Counted from the first letter of the stretch, positions 41,720-50,704 are shown. The stretch: DNA of 64,000 bases from CAIMFV01 sp040757715 (GCA_040757715.1 JBFLWS010000005.1:144413-208412), one strand, 5' to 3'. The notes: generated by a model from the letters alone, not told the origin. Numbers and translations: made by a program.

Positions 41720-42523
41720 ATGGCCAAGGATTTCGACGGCGACGTGGTGGTGGTGACCGGGGCCTCGTCCGGGCTGGGGCGGGCCATCGCCATCGGCGCC
41801 GCTGAGCGCGGGGCCAAGGCGGTGGTGATCAATTTCGCCTCCAGCCGTCAGGGCGCCGAGGAGACCGCGGCCCTTGTGAGCGCCGCCGGGGCCGAGCCGG
41901 TGCTGATCCAGGGCGATGTGGGCGAGGACGAGGCCTGCAAGGCCATCGCCGGGGCGGCGGCCAGGTTCGGCCGGGTGGACGCCCTCTTCAACAACGCCGG
42001 GGTGACGGTGTTCGCCCCCAACCACGCTGACCTCGATGCGGTGAACGCCGAGGATTTCCTCCGCCTCTATCGCATCAATGTGGTGGGGGCGTTCCAGATG
42101 ATCCGCGCCGCGCGCGGGCTGATGGAGGCCTCGCCCCACGCCACGGCGGCGGTGGTGAACGTCTCCTCCATCGCCGCCTCGGCCGGCATTGGCTCTTCGG
42201 TGCCCTATGCGGCGTCCAAGGGGGCGCTCACCACCATGACCCTTTCCTTGGCGCGGGCCCTCGCGCCCAAGATCCGCGTCAACGCCATCTGCCCCGGCTT
42301 CATCGACACTCCCTGGTTCGAGAAGAGCCCCTCGGCGGCGGCGGTCGACCGTCTGCGCGCCGGAGTGGAGAAGTCGACGCCCTTGCAGGTGGCCTCCAAG
42401 GCCGAGGACATCGCCGACGCGGCCCTGTTCTTCGCCGCGCCCGCCTCGCGCCATGTCACCGGCGAGACCTTGCTGGTGGACGCCGGCACGCACCTCGGCT
42501 TCGGCACCCTCAGTCTGAGGTAG
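41720..42523 (+). CDS. SDR-family oxidoreductase
   Basis: 267 residues: VVVVTGASSGLGRAIAIGAAERGAKAVVINF (cofactor site), LFNNAGVTVFAPN, VVNVSSIAASAGI with catalytic Ser, PYAASKGALTTMTLSLARALAPKIRVNAICPGFIDTPWF with YxxxK, and TGETLLVDAGTHLG. Classical SDR; the substrate cannot be read from sequence. The ATG at 41720 follows GGAGAGG and is preferred to the upstream ATG at 41702. Divergent from queF. Confidence 0.92.
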   Translation: MAKDFDGDVVVVTGASSGLGRAIAIGAAERGAKAVVINFASSRQGAEETAALVSAAGAEPVLIQGDVGEDEACKAIAGAAARFGRVDALFNNAGVTVFAPNHADLDAVNAEDFLRLYRINVVGAFQMIRAARGLMEASPHATAAVVNVSSIAASAGIGSSVPYAASKGALTTMTLSLARALAPKIRVNAICPGFIDTPWFEKSPSAAAVDRLRAGVEKSTPLQVASKAEDIADAALFFAAPASRHVTGETLLVDAGTHLGFGTLSLR

Positions 42524-42795
42524 ATGATCTTCCGAAGAGCCGGGGGCGGCGGCGGTCGAAATGCACCCTCGATCGATTTCGATAAGAACAAAGTCCGCGT
42601 CTCTTCGGAATTCATTCCAGATGATAGGCGGATAAGCATCTCAACCGAACCTTGGATTAGCGTTACGAATAAATTAAGCGCGTGGCGCGACCTATGGCCG
42701 CGCCAAATCCGCCCGTGGGTTGTTTTCGATCAAGGGGCGCGGCGATTGCCAATACTATAAACGCCGCAATGCACCGCATTCGCAAGGCGTATCCC
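42524..42795. other. Non-coding gap
   Basis: 272 bp after the SDR gene with no recognisable gene. A 78-codon frame here lacks any family feature. The last 60 bp must carry the translation signals of the small TM protein gene. Confidence 0.5.
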
Positions 42796-43038
42796 ATGCC
42801 CGCTTCTCAACCGGCTCCCCAACCCGCCGCCAAGGCTTTCCAGGCCGAGATGGCCGCCGTCCGCAACGCCCACGACGCCGCCGCGCGCACCCGCGTCAAG
42901 GCTGACCAGAGCAAGCGCCACGACGCTATCGTCTTTGGCGCCTGCATCCTTGTGCTGCTCATGGCCCTGGCCGAGCTGAAACGCCCCTCAACCGCGGTGC
43001 GCCCGTCGCCGCTGCCTGTGGCCGCCGCCAGCCAATAG
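42796..43038 (+). CDS. Small single-TM protein
   Basis: About 80 residues: an Ala/Gln/Pro-rich soluble N-terminus with a charged helix (AKAFQAEMAAVRNAHDAAARTRVKADQSKRHD) and one C-terminal membrane helix (AIVFGACILVLLMALAEL) followed by a short polar tail. No family known. ATG 42796 has AAGGCG 8 nt upstream; ATG 42769 is an alternative. Weakly supported as a real gene by its clean amphipathic/TM layout only. Confidence 0.45.
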   Translation: MPASQPAPQPAAKAFQAEMAAVRNAHDAAARTRVKADQSKRHDAIVFGACILVLLMALAELKRPSTAVRPSPLPVAAASQ

Positions 43039-43089
43039 CCGCGCGGGTCGTCATCCGCTAAGACCGCCCCGCAACAGAAGGGGCGACGC

Positions 43090-44094
43090 ATGCGGGCGGC
43101 GATCATCGGGCCAGGCGCCATCGGCGGGTTCATGGCGGAGCGCCTGGCGCGTTCGGGGGCCAAGGTCTCGGCTCTCGCCCGCGGCGCGACCCTCGCGGCG
43201 CTTCAGACCCACGGGGTGCGGGTGCGTCAGGGCGGGGTCGAACGCTCGGCCCCCATTGCGGCCAGCGACAACGCCGCCGACCTCGGCGTGCAGGACTATG
43301 TGATCATCACCCTGAAGGCCCAGGCCCTGCCCGATCTGGCCCCGCGGCTTGCGCCCCTGATCGGGCCAAAGACCACCGTCGTCACCGCCATGAACGGCCT
43401 GCCCTGGTGGTTCTTCCTGCACGGCGCCAGCGACCTCGCCGGCCTTCGGCTGAAGGCGGTGGACCCTGCCGGCGCCATCGAGGCCGCCCTGCCGCTCGCT
43501 CAGGTGATCGGCTGCGTCATCCATGTTTCGGCGGCCAATCCGGAGCCCGGCGTCTCGGATGTGGTGGGCGCCGATCGCCTCACCTTCGGCGCGCCAGACG
43601 GCCGCGCCGTTCCCGCCGCCGAGGCCCTCGCCGCCGCCCTGCAAGGGGAGGGGCTGAAGTGCCCGGTGGTGGACGACATTCGCCAGCACATCTGGCTGAA
43701 GCTGTGGGGCAATATGTGCGTGAACCCCATCGCCGCCCTCACCGGCGCGGGGACGGGGCGCATCTTCGCCGACCCCTATCTGTTCGAGCTCTGCGTCGCC
43801 ATGATGGCCGAGATGCGCGACCTGGGGGCCAAGCTCGGCCTCCCCATCGCCATGACCCCGGAGGCGCGCATGGACGTGGCGAGGCGGCTCGGCGACTTCC
43901 GCCCCTCCACCTTGCAGGACATGGAGGCGGGCCGGCCGCTGGAGCTCGACGCGCTCTTGGGCGTGCTCATCGAGGTGGCGGAAGCGGCGGGACAGCCTGT
44001 TCCCATGCTGAAGGCGGTGATGGGGCTCGTGCGCCAGGCGGGGATCAGCAAGGGGCTCTATCCGCCCCTCACGGTTGCCAGCAAAGAACATTAA
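43090..44094 (+). CDS. Ketopantoate reductase-like (2-dehydropantoate 2-reductase family)
   Basis: 334 residues. Rossmann NADP site MRAAIIGPGAIGGFMAERLARSGAKVSALARG, YVIITLKAQALPDLAPRL, and the catalytic Lys/Asn region QHIWLKLWGNMCVNPIAALTG, followed by the C-terminal helical domain (PSTLQDMEAGRPLELDALLGVLIEVAEAAG). The ApbA/PanE family includes true pantothenate enzymes and several other 2-oxoacid reductases, so the symbol is withheld. Confidence 0.9.
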   Translation: MRAAIIGPGAIGGFMAERLARSGAKVSALARGATLAALQTHGVRVRQGGVERSAPIAASDNAADLGVQDYVIITLKAQALPDLAPRLAPLIGPKTTVVTAMNGLPWWFFLHGASDLAGLRLKAVDPAGAIEAALPLAQVIGCVIHVSAANPEPGVSDVVGADRLTFGAPDGRAVPAAEALAAALQGEGLKCPVVDDIRQHIWLKLWGNMCVNPIAALTGAGTGRIFADPYLFELCVAMMAEMRDLGAKLGLPIAMTPEARMDVARRLGDFRPSTLQDMEAGRPLELDALLGVLIEVAEAAGQPVPMLKAVMGLVRQAGISKGLYPPLTVASKEH

Positions 44095-44143
44095 GCGCAC
44101 GTCGCATAACAAAGCGACGTCATAGGCTTGTATTCAAGTGTTA

Positions 44144-44165
44144 ACGCGCGCGCAAACGCGCGCGT
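44144..44165. repeat. Alternating-CG perfect hairpin
   Basis: ACGCGCGCG-CAAA-CGCGCGCGT, a 9-bp perfect stem of alternating purine/pyrimidine, 50 bp after the PanE-like stop and about 170 bp before cfa. No T-run follows on either strand. Potential cruciform or Z-forming site, or a transcript-end hairpin. Confidence 0.5.
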
Positions 44166-44335
44166 CGCGGGATGTCATGCGGCGATATCACGATATTTTG
44201 TGTCGGCGAAGCGTCCATTAACCAGCTTCGACTTGACCGTTGCGCGCGCCATGCGACGTTTCTTGCTGAGGGTGTCGCAAGTCGTCGGGACGAGGACGGA
44301 ACGCGCTCAGGCTGTTGGCGTTGGACGATGGGGTG

Positions 44336-45577
44336 ATGGCCATGCGTGACGCGCTCGCCGCCGATGCGGCGGTTCCTGTCTGGACCTTGCCGGAGGTGCG
44401 CGGCGCGCCGGCGGCGTTCCGCAATGTGGTGAAGGCGGCGGCCCAGCACTGGTTCACCGGCTCGCTCACCTTCGTGCTGCCCTCGGGCAAGCGCGTGCAC
44501 ATCGAGGGCCGGGCGCCGGGGCCGGACGCTGAACTGCAAGTGCAGGACTTCCGCTTTGTCGGGCGCATGCTGGCCGCGGGAGATATCGGCCTCGCCGAGG
44601 GCTACATGGCCGGGGAGTGGGACACGCCGGACCTCACCGCGCTTCTGAAGGCTGCGGCGCTCAATCTGGAGCGCTTGCAGATGCTGGTGCGCGGACATCC
44701 CCTGGTGGCCGCCGTGCATGGCCTGCAACACGCGCTGAACGCCAATACCCGCAAGGGCGCGCGGCGCAACATCATCGCCCACTACGACCTCGGCAATGAC
44801 TTCTACCGCCAGTGGCTCGATCCCAGCATGACCTATTCCTCGGCCCTGTTCGAGCGACCAGAGGAGACGCTGACCGAGGCCCAGCATGACAAATACGCGG
44901 CCCTGGCCCGGCGCATGCAGCTAGAGCCCGGCCAGTCGGTGCTGGAGATCGGCTGCGGCTGGGGCGGCTTCGCCGAGTTCGCCGCCAAGGAGGTGGGGGC
45001 CAAGGTGGTGGGCCTGACCCTCTCACCCGCCCAGGCCGAGTTCGCACGCAAACGCCTGTTCGAGGCGGGCCTCGCCGAGCGCGCGGAAATCCGCCTCACC
45101 GATTATCGCGACATGACCGGCCAGTTCGACCGCATCGCCTCCATCGAGATGTTCGAGGCGGTGGGCGAGGTCTATTGGCCCACCTACTTTCAGGCGGTGA
45201 AGCGCCTCCTCAGCCCCGCGGGCAAGGCGGGGCTGCAGATCATCACCATCCGGGACGAGCTGTTCGCCCGCTATCGCAAGAGCACCGACTTCATCAAGAA
45301 GTACGTCTTCCCCGGGGGCATGCTGCCCTCCATGACCCGGCTGCGCGAGGAGGCGGCGCGGGCCGGCCTCGGCTGGCGCGGCGATGAGTCGTTCGGCCAG
45401 GACTACGCCCGCACCCTCCTGCTCTGGCGTGAGCGCTTCGACGCCGCCTGGCCTCAGATCGCCCCGCTGGGCTTCGATGAGCGCTTCCGGCGCTTGTGGC
45501 GCTTCTATCTCAGCTATTGCGAGGCCGGCTTCGCCACCGGCCGCACCGACGTGGTGCAGATCGCCCTTGAGGCTTGA
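44336..45577 (+). CDS. cfa: Cyclopropane-fatty-acyl-phospholipid synthase
   Basis: 413 residues. N-terminal lipid-binding part (HWFTGSLTFVLPSGKRVHIEG, FVGRMLAAGDIGLAEGYMAGEWDTPDL), then HYDLGNDFYRQWLDPSMTYSSALF and the SAM motif QSVLEIGCGWGGFAEFAAKEVGAKVVGLTLSPAQAEFA, IASIEMFEAVGEVYWPTYF and KYVFPGGMLPS. Adds a methylene bridge to unsaturated acyl chains of membrane lipids. Among ATG 44336, ATG 44342 and an upstream TTG, 44336 is chosen without strong evidence. Confidence 0.94.
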   Translation: MAMRDALAADAAVPVWTLPEVRGAPAAFRNVVKAAAQHWFTGSLTFVLPSGKRVHIEGRAPGPDAELQVQDFRFVGRMLAAGDIGLAEGYMAGEWDTPDLTALLKAAALNLERLQMLVRGHPLVAAVHGLQHALNANTRKGARRNIIAHYDLGNDFYRQWLDPSMTYSSALFERPEETLTEAQHDKYAALARRMQLEPGQSVLEIGCGWGGFAEFAAKEVGAKVVGLTLSPAQAEFARKRLFEAGLAERAEIRLTDYRDMTGQFDRIASIEMFEAVGEVYWPTYFQAVKRLLSPAGKAGLQIITIRDELFARYRKSTDFIKKYVFPGGMLPSMTRLREEAARAGLGWRGDESFGQDYARTLLLWRERFDAAWPQIAPLGFDERFRRLWRFYLSYCEAGFATGRTDVVQIALEA

Positions 45578-45811
45578 AGGTTTCAGGCGGCCTGATGGCG
45601 ATCGCCGGCTGAGGGAACCGCGCCCCCTCTCGCCGGCTTTAGCGTGGCAAGAAGCCGACAGGCGGCGAAATATTGCAAGCCGCCGCAATTTTCCGTGAGG
45701 CGCCGCATTTCCGAACGCTTATTAAGGAATTCACGGCGCGAAGGGACCTCTGGGGAAAGGACCTCTGGAGTCAGGATCGCCTGGGCGGGACGGTTTGGAG
45801 TTGCGGGGGCG

Positions 45812-47458
45812 ATGATGGCGCTGCGGAGTGCGAGCTGGCGGGGATCGCTGAGCCTGGCGGCGGTCGCCTGGATCAGCGCGGCGAGCGTGGGGGCGCAGCC
45901 GGCGTCTGGCCCTATTTCAGGCATGCCGCTCGCCCAACCCAAGCCGCAAGCCGGTTTCCAAAGCGGCGCCTCCGCCAATCCTCAAGCTCTGGCCGTGGCG
46001 CGGCCCCGTGCGACGGCGTCCGAATTCGGCGATCCCGCCAATCCGCCGCGCCCGCCCGCGCCGCCGTTCAACGAGCGCGCCCGGCCGGTGACGGCCCTCT
46101 CTCAAATCCAGCTGCATCCGGGCGATCTGCAGACCATCATCCAGGTGCTGGACGACGGCGTCACCCACGGCTTCAAGAAGGGCGAGTTCGCCCCCGCCAA
46201 TCTCGCCGAATTAGCCGCCTCGCCCGACCCGGCGGTGCGCGCCGAGGCCGAGGCCGCGGCCAAGCTCGGCGTCATTCGCTACGCCCGCGCCCAGCACGGT
46301 CAGCGCGTGCCGTTGCAGGACTTCCCCAAGAACTGGTCGGTGCGCCCGGCGCCCTATACGCCGGACTACGACTTCGCCAAGGCGGTGAGCGAGAACCGCC
46401 TCGGGCCCTGGCTCGAGAGCCTCGCGCCCAATTACGAGGGCTACCGGGCCCTCCGCCGGGCGCTGGCCCAATATCGCGACATCGCCGCCCACGGCGGCTG
46501 GCAGCCGGTGCCGCTCGGCCCGTCGCTGGGCCTTGGCGTGCGCGATTCCCGCGTCGTCGCCCTGCGCACCCGCCTCGCCGTGGAGGACCTGAAGCTCGCC
46601 CCGGCCAATGATCCGGAGCTGTTCGACCAGGCCCTCGCCGAAGCGGTGATGCGCTATCAGTGGCGCAACGGCCTCAACACCACCGGCATCGTCGATCGCG
46701 ACAGCCAGACGGCGCTGAACGCCCCGGTGGGCCAGCGCATCTTGCAGATCATCGCCAATCTGGAGCGCTGGCGCTGGATGCCGGCGGAAATCTCCCCCAC
46801 CCGCATCGAGGTGAACATCCCGGCGGGGGGCATGACGGTCTATTCGCAGAACCGGCCGGTGCTGGGCATGCGCGCCGTGGCCGGCCGCCCCACCGACCAG
46901 TCGCCCATGTTGATGTCGGCGGTGGAGAGCATCGTCGTCAATCCGCCCTGGAACGTGCCCCCCTCCATCGCCATGAAGGAGGAGTGGCCCAAGGAGCGCG
47001 CCCATCCGGGCTATCTCGCCTCGCACGGCTTCCGGGTGATCAGCGACGGCGCCGGCGGAGTGCGGCTGCAACAGATCCCCAGCGCCTCGGCTCTCGGAAA
47101 GTTGAAGTTCGATTTCCCCTCGCCGTTCGGCGTCTATCTGCACGATACGCCTACGCGCTCAACCTTTGCGCACGACACTCGGGCGGCGAGCCACGGCTGC
47201 GTTCGCCTGGAGCATCCGTTCGAACTGGCCACCATGCTGCTTCAGGAGGACCCGGAGTGGCGCTCAGACAACTTGCAGGCGGCGATCGACAGTGGAGACA
47301 CCTCCCGCGTTCACCTTCAGCACCCCATGCCCCTGGCCATCCTCTATTGGACGGTGTTCGTGGCCGGCGGGCAGGTGAATTTCCGCACAGACTACTACAA
47401 CTGGGACCAGCGTTTGCTAAAGCTTATCGATCAGGGTCGCGGCCTATCGACGCCTTGA
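45812..47458 (+). CDS. L,D-transpeptidase, YcbB/LdtD-like
   Basis: 548 residues from ATG 45812: signal peptide (SWRGSLSLAAVAWISAASVGAQ), a YcbB-type scaffold region (YDFAKAVSENRLGPWLESLAPNYEGYRALRRALAQYR), a peptidoglycan-binding-like helix set (AVMRYQWRNGLNTTGIVDRDSQTALN), and the YkuD catalytic domain with RIEVNIPAGGMTVY and the active-site motif DTRAASHGCVRLEHPFELA (H-x-C). It forms 3-3 cross-links in the periplasm. The frame is open upstream to 45644 but begins more credibly here. First of three adjacent cell-wall genes. Confidence 0.92.
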   Translation: MMALRSASWRGSLSLAAVAWISAASVGAQPASGPISGMPLAQPKPQAGFQSGASANPQALAVARPRATASEFGDPANPPRPPAPPFNERARPVTALSQIQLHPGDLQTIIQVLDDGVTHGFKKGEFAPANLAELAASPDPAVRAEAEAAAKLGVIRYARAQHGQRVPLQDFPKNWSVRPAPYTPDYDFAKAVSENRLGPWLESLAPNYEGYRALRRALAQYRDIAAHGGWQPVPLGPSLGLGVRDSRVVALRTRLAVEDLKLAPANDPELFDQALAEAVMRYQWRNGLNTTGIVDRDSQTALNAPVGQRILQIIANLERWRWMPAEISPTRIEVNIPAGGMTVYSQNRPVLGMRAVAGRPTDQSPMLMSAVESIVVNPPWNVPPSIAMKEEWPKERAHPGYLASHGFRVISDGAGGVRLQQIPSASALGKLKFDFPSPFGVYLHDTPTRSTFAHDTRAASHGCVRLEHPFELATMLLQEDPEWRSDNLQAAIDSGDTSRVHLQHPMPLAILYWTVFVAGGQVNFRTDYYNWDQRLLKLIDQGRGLSTP

Positions 47459-47544
47459 CTTCGCGAGCCTGAGCGGGCTTCGTGCCGCCGTCATTGTGGC
47501 GATCCGGCGCCGATGTGGGCGCTGTAGTCGGGCGGCGAGGTGTA

Positions 47545-48324
47545 ATGTTGGAACGACGCAACCTCTTCAGGTGGGGGTTGGGGGGAATTGTAGCGTGTGC
47601 GGGGCTCGGGGGGGCGGGTCTTGCCGAAGCGGCCAAGGCCAAGGCGCACAATAAGGCGCACGGTCATTCTAGTCATGGCGCCCACGGCGGCCATGGACAT
47701 TCGAGCGGGCATGGTGCGCATGGGCATTCTCATGGTCATCCGGCGCATGGTCATGCTCATGGTCATCCGGGCCACGGCAAGCACAGTCACGGCCATGCAG
47801 GCCATGGTCACGCGCACGGTCACGCCAAGTCGGATAAGAGCGCGATCATTCGGCCGTCAGACGACGTTGCCACAGCGGGCGCGCGCCAGGTGGCGCTGCA
47901 CAACCTGCACACCGGCGAATCCATCTCCACCGTCTATTGGGAGGACGGCGCCTATGTGCCGGGCGCCCTGCACGAGGTGAACCACGTGCTGCGCGACTTC
48001 CGCACCGGCGACGTGCACACCATCCGGCCCGAGCTGATGGACCTGCTGCACAACCTGTCGCGCACCCTGGAGGTGGACCGGCCGTTCCAGGTCATCTCCG
48101 GCTATCGCTCGCCCCAGACCAACGCCATGCTGCGCGAGGAAAGCAACGGCGTGGCCCAGCACAGCCTGCACATGCAGGGCATGGCCATCGACATCCGCAT
48201 CGAGAAGGTGCCGCTCGCCCGCCTGCACAAGGCCGCACTGATCCTGCAACGGGGCGGGGTGGGCTATTACCCCGACTCCGACTTCGTGCACGTGGACATC
48301 GGGCCGGTGCGGCGCTGGGGCTAG
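47545..48324 (+). CDS. DUF882/YcbK-like M15 peptidase with a His-Gly-rich linker and Tat signal
   Basis: 259 residues. The N-terminus MLERRNLFRWGLGGIVACAGLGGAG fits a twin-arginine signal. Then about 65 residues are almost only His, Gly, Ala and Ser (for example GHGAHGHSHGHPAHGHAHGH), a likely metal-binding linker. The C-terminal domain has the M15 zinc set: VISGYRSPQTNAMLR, VAQHSLHMQGMAIDIR (H and D ligands) and FVHVDIGPVRRWG (His ligand). Predicted periplasmic peptidoglycan peptidase. ATG 47545 has GAGGTG 5 nt upstream. Lies between an L,D-transpeptidase and a D,D-carboxypeptidase. Confidence 0.9.
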   Translation: MLERRNLFRWGLGGIVACAGLGGAGLAEAAKAKAHNKAHGHSSHGAHGGHGHSSGHGAHGHSHGHPAHGHAHGHPGHGKHSHGHAGHGHAHGHAKSDKSAIIRPSDDVATAGARQVALHNLHTGESISTVYWEDGAYVPGALHEVNHVLRDFRTGDVHTIRPELMDLLHNLSRTLEVDRPFQVISGYRSPQTNAMLREESNGVAQHSLHMQGMAIDIRIEKVPLARLHKAALILQRGGVGYYPDSDFVHVDIGPVRRWG

Positions 48325-48361
48325 GGCGAGCGGACGCAGCCTCCCGCGGCGTCTCCGAAGA

Positions 48362-49936
48362 TTAGCCCTGGGTCACCGAGCAACGATGGCCGTGGGCGTT
48401 CAGCTTGCGACAGGCCGCCGCCGCCTCGGCGCGGGTGAAGCCGGTGTAGCGGGCATGGTAGCGGCCCTTGCCGGCCTTCTCCACGAAGGCGTCGTCGGAC
48501 AAAACGTCGCTGAACTTGCGCCCCATGGCGTGGATGTCGGTCTTGGCCTGGGTCTGCGAGCGATAGGCCCCCACCAGGATGGCGTAGGTTTCCTTATCCG
48601 CCTTCTTCGCTTCAGCCTTCTTCGACTCGGCCTTCTTCACAGGGGTCTTCACCGCCACGCAGACGCGCTTGTGGCCCTTCTTGTGGCAGACGGTCTTGGG
48701 ACCGGCTTCCTCGTCGTCGCCTTGAGACCTGGCGGCGGCGAACTTGGCCTGGGCGAGGCAGACCTTCTGGAAGGCGTGGCTCACGCTGCGGCAGCCGGCG
48801 ACGGTGAGGCCGTCCGGTCCGCCGGAGCAGACGGTGCGGGTCTTGTGGCCGCGGCCCTTCAGCTTCACCACCTGGCAATGGGCGTAGGGCTGCTCCACCC
48901 GCGCCACCGCGGCGGCGTGCCGGGTCGGCTGCGGCTTGATGGTCACCGGCAGCATGGAGGCCGGCACGATCTTCAGCCCGTCCTGCTCAGCCGAGCCCAT
49001 TTCCGTGGGCGGGCGCACGATGGGGCCGTTCAGGTCCTCCGGCTCGTGCATCAGCGAGGCGAGGCTGACGGTCTGGCCGGCGGCGCGCTTGGCCATCACC
49101 TCGAAACCGGCGTTCAGAAGGTCTTCCACGTTTTCGTCGCGGATGGCGGTGGAGGTTCCGCCCAGCACCACGGCGATGAGCCGCTTGCCGCCCCGGGTGG
49201 CCGAGGCCGCCAGGTTGAAGCCGGCGGCGTTGGTGAAGCCGGTCTTCAGCCCGTCCACCCCCGACATGCGGCGCAGCAGGCCGTTGTGGTTGGTGATCTC
49301 GCGGCCGCGGAACTCGAACGACTTGATGCCGAAGTAGCTGTAATATTGCGGGAAGTCGCGCATCACCGCCCGGCTGAGCAGGGCGATGTCGCGGGCGGTG
49401 GAGATCTGGCGATTGTCGGGCAGGCCCGAGGCGTTGACGAAGCGACTGTTGCGCATGCCCAGCTCGTGCGCCTTCACGGTCATCATGGCGGCGAAGCGGC
49501 TTTCGCTGCCGCCGATCTTCTCGGCCATGGCCACGGCGATGTCGTTGGCCGACTTCACGGCGATGGCGCGCAGGGCGAGGTCGACGCTAATGGATTCGCC
49601 AGCGCGCAGGCCGAGCTTCGAGGGCGCCTGATTGGCGGCGTGATACGACACCGTCACCTGATCGCCGGGGGACAGCCGGCCGTGGGCCAGGGCGTCGAAG
49701 GCGAGATAGAGCGTCATGATCTTGGAGATGGAGGCCGGATAGCGCTCGTCGTCGGCCCGGCGGGCGTAGAGCACCTCGCCATTCTGGGCGTCCACCACGA
49801 TGGCGGCGTACTTCTCGCGCTGGAACAGGCTGAGCTGGGCGAGGGCCGGGCTTGGGCTCAAGCTCGCGCCTGCACACGTGAGGATCAAAGCGAGGGCGGC
49901 GACAACAAATCCAACCCGGCGCCTCGGCGTCATCAT
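48362..49936 (-). CDS. Serine-type D-Ala-D-Ala carboxypeptidase with C-terminal SPOR domain
   Basis: 524 residues. Signal peptide (VGFVVAALALILTCAGASLSPSPALA), S11 peptidase domain with SISK (YPASISKIMTLYLAFDAL), SAN (VKSANDIAVAMAEKIGG) and KTG (GVDGLKTGFTNAAGFNLA), then a Lys-rich spacer with repeated KKAE, and a SPOR domain (YAILVGAYRSQTQAKTDIHAMG) at the end. SPOR binds denuded glycan at the division site, so this trims pentapeptides there. ATG 49936 or 49933. Convergent with the M15 gene. Confidence 0.93.
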   Translation of the reverse strand: MMTPRRRVGFVVAALALILTCAGASLSPSPALAQLSLFQREKYAAIVVDAQNGEVLYARRADDERYPASISKIMTLYLAFDALAHGRLSPGDQVTVSYHAANQAPSKLGLRAGESISVDLALRAIAVKSANDIAVAMAEKIGGSESRFAAMMTVKAHELGMRNSRFVNASGLPDNRQISTARDIALLSRAVMRDFPQYYSYFGIKSFEFRGREITNHNGLLRRMSGVDGLKTGFTNAAGFNLAASATRGGKRLIAVVLGGTSTAIRDENVEDLLNAGFEVMAKRAAGQTVSLASLMHEPEDLNGPIVRPPTEMGSAEQDGLKIVPASMLPVTIKPQPTRHAAAVARVEQPYAHCQVVKLKGRGHKTRTVCSGGPDGLTVAGCRSVSHAFQKVCLAQAKFAAARSQGDDEEAGPKTVCHKKGHKRVCVAVKTPVKKAESKKAEAKKADKETYAILVGAYRSQTQAKTDIHAMGRKFSDVLSDDAFVEKAGKGRYHARYTGFTRAEAAAACRKLNAHGHRCSVTQG

Positions 49937-50103
49937 GGGGTGCTTCCGTTCACTGAAATCCGGCGGTCCCCAGCGCCGCCCTGTCCTCTGTATCATCTCT
50001 GACCGCCTCTTTCTCTAAAGTAAACAATCAGTGTGTGAGATGCGACCTTGCGCCCCCTCTTTGCAGGTTCGGCGCCGCGCCCGATGAGGGGTGATTCAGC
50101 GCG

Positions 50104-50141
50104 TTGTGCGTTGCACAAAATTGTCATTGTGCGGTGCACAA
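50104..50141. promoter_or_regulatory. Two 15-bp dyads TTGTGCG(T/G)TGCACAA upstream of the phasin gene
   Basis: TTGTGCGTTGCACAA at 50104-50118 and TTGTGCGGTGCACAA at 50127-50141 are each inverted repeats with 6-bp arms and centres 23 bp apart, about 120 bp before the phasin ATG. The geometry suits a dimeric repressor. By analogy to alphaproteobacterial PhaR, which binds TGC-rich dyads and controls phasin, PhaR is a candidate (inference). Confidence 0.65.
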
Positions 50142-50263
50142 TTTTTCTTGCCATCGGCGGCGGTTTCTGGCAAAACGCGCTCGTGAGTTCAACGGGCCGT
50201 ATGCCCGGCGACGGCCTTGCGCCCGCGGGCCGTCATATGTCGCAGACGCAGGAGAACAGACCC

Positions 50264-50704
50264 ATGCCCACCCCCGGTGCTGACCAAATCCGCGCCACGG
50301 TCGATCAAGTGACCGCCGCCGGCAACCAAGCTTTCAAGGACGCGGCCGACAAGTCCCTCGCCGCCCTGAACGAACTGAACAGCCACTCCAAGCGCAACCT
50401 CGAAGCCCTTGTGGCCAGCGTCACCGCCGCCACCAAGGGCGCGGAAGCTCTGGGCGCTCAGGCCATGGCCTTCACCAAGAAGTCGGTGGAAGACCAAGCC
50501 GCCGCCGCCAAGGCCCTCACCGGCGCCCGCAGCGTGCAAGAAGTGGTCGAGCTGCAGACCAGCTTCGCCAAGTCGGCCATCGAGGCCTACATCGCCGAGC
50601 TGAACCGCGCTTCGGAAACCGTCTCCGCGGCGGTGAAGGACTCCATCAAGCCGCTCAACGAGCGCGCCACCGCCCTGGTGGAATCGGTCCAGTCCAAGCG
50701 TTAA
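50264..50704 (+). CDS. Phasin family protein
   Basis: 146 residues, amphipathic and almost entirely helical: ADQIRATVDQVTAAGNQAFKDAADKSLAALNELNSHSKRNLEALVASVTA, then the phasin block AKALTGARSVQEVVELQTSFAKSAIEAYIAELNRASETVSAAVKDSIKPLNERATALVE. Phasins coat polyhydroxyalkanoate granules. ATG 50264 has AGGAGA 8 nt upstream. Preceded by paired dyads and followed by tandem terminators, all consistent with a strongly expressed, regulated monocistronic gene. Confidence 0.92.
   Translation: MPTPGADQIRATVDQVTAAGNQAFKDAADKSLAALNELNSHSKRNLEALVASVTAATKGAEALGAQAMAFTKKSVEDQAAAAKALTGARSVQEVVELQTSFAKSAIEAYIAELNRASETVSAAVKDSIKPLNERATALVESVQSKR

Noticed and set aside
42524..42760. A 78-codon plus-strand gene after the SDR
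   Set aside because: No ribosome site, no recognisable motif, and the product looks like read-out of intergenic sequence.
47640..47830. CRISPR-like repetitive DNA
   Set aside because: The repetition is in-frame His/Gly codons within a protein. There are no regular spacers.
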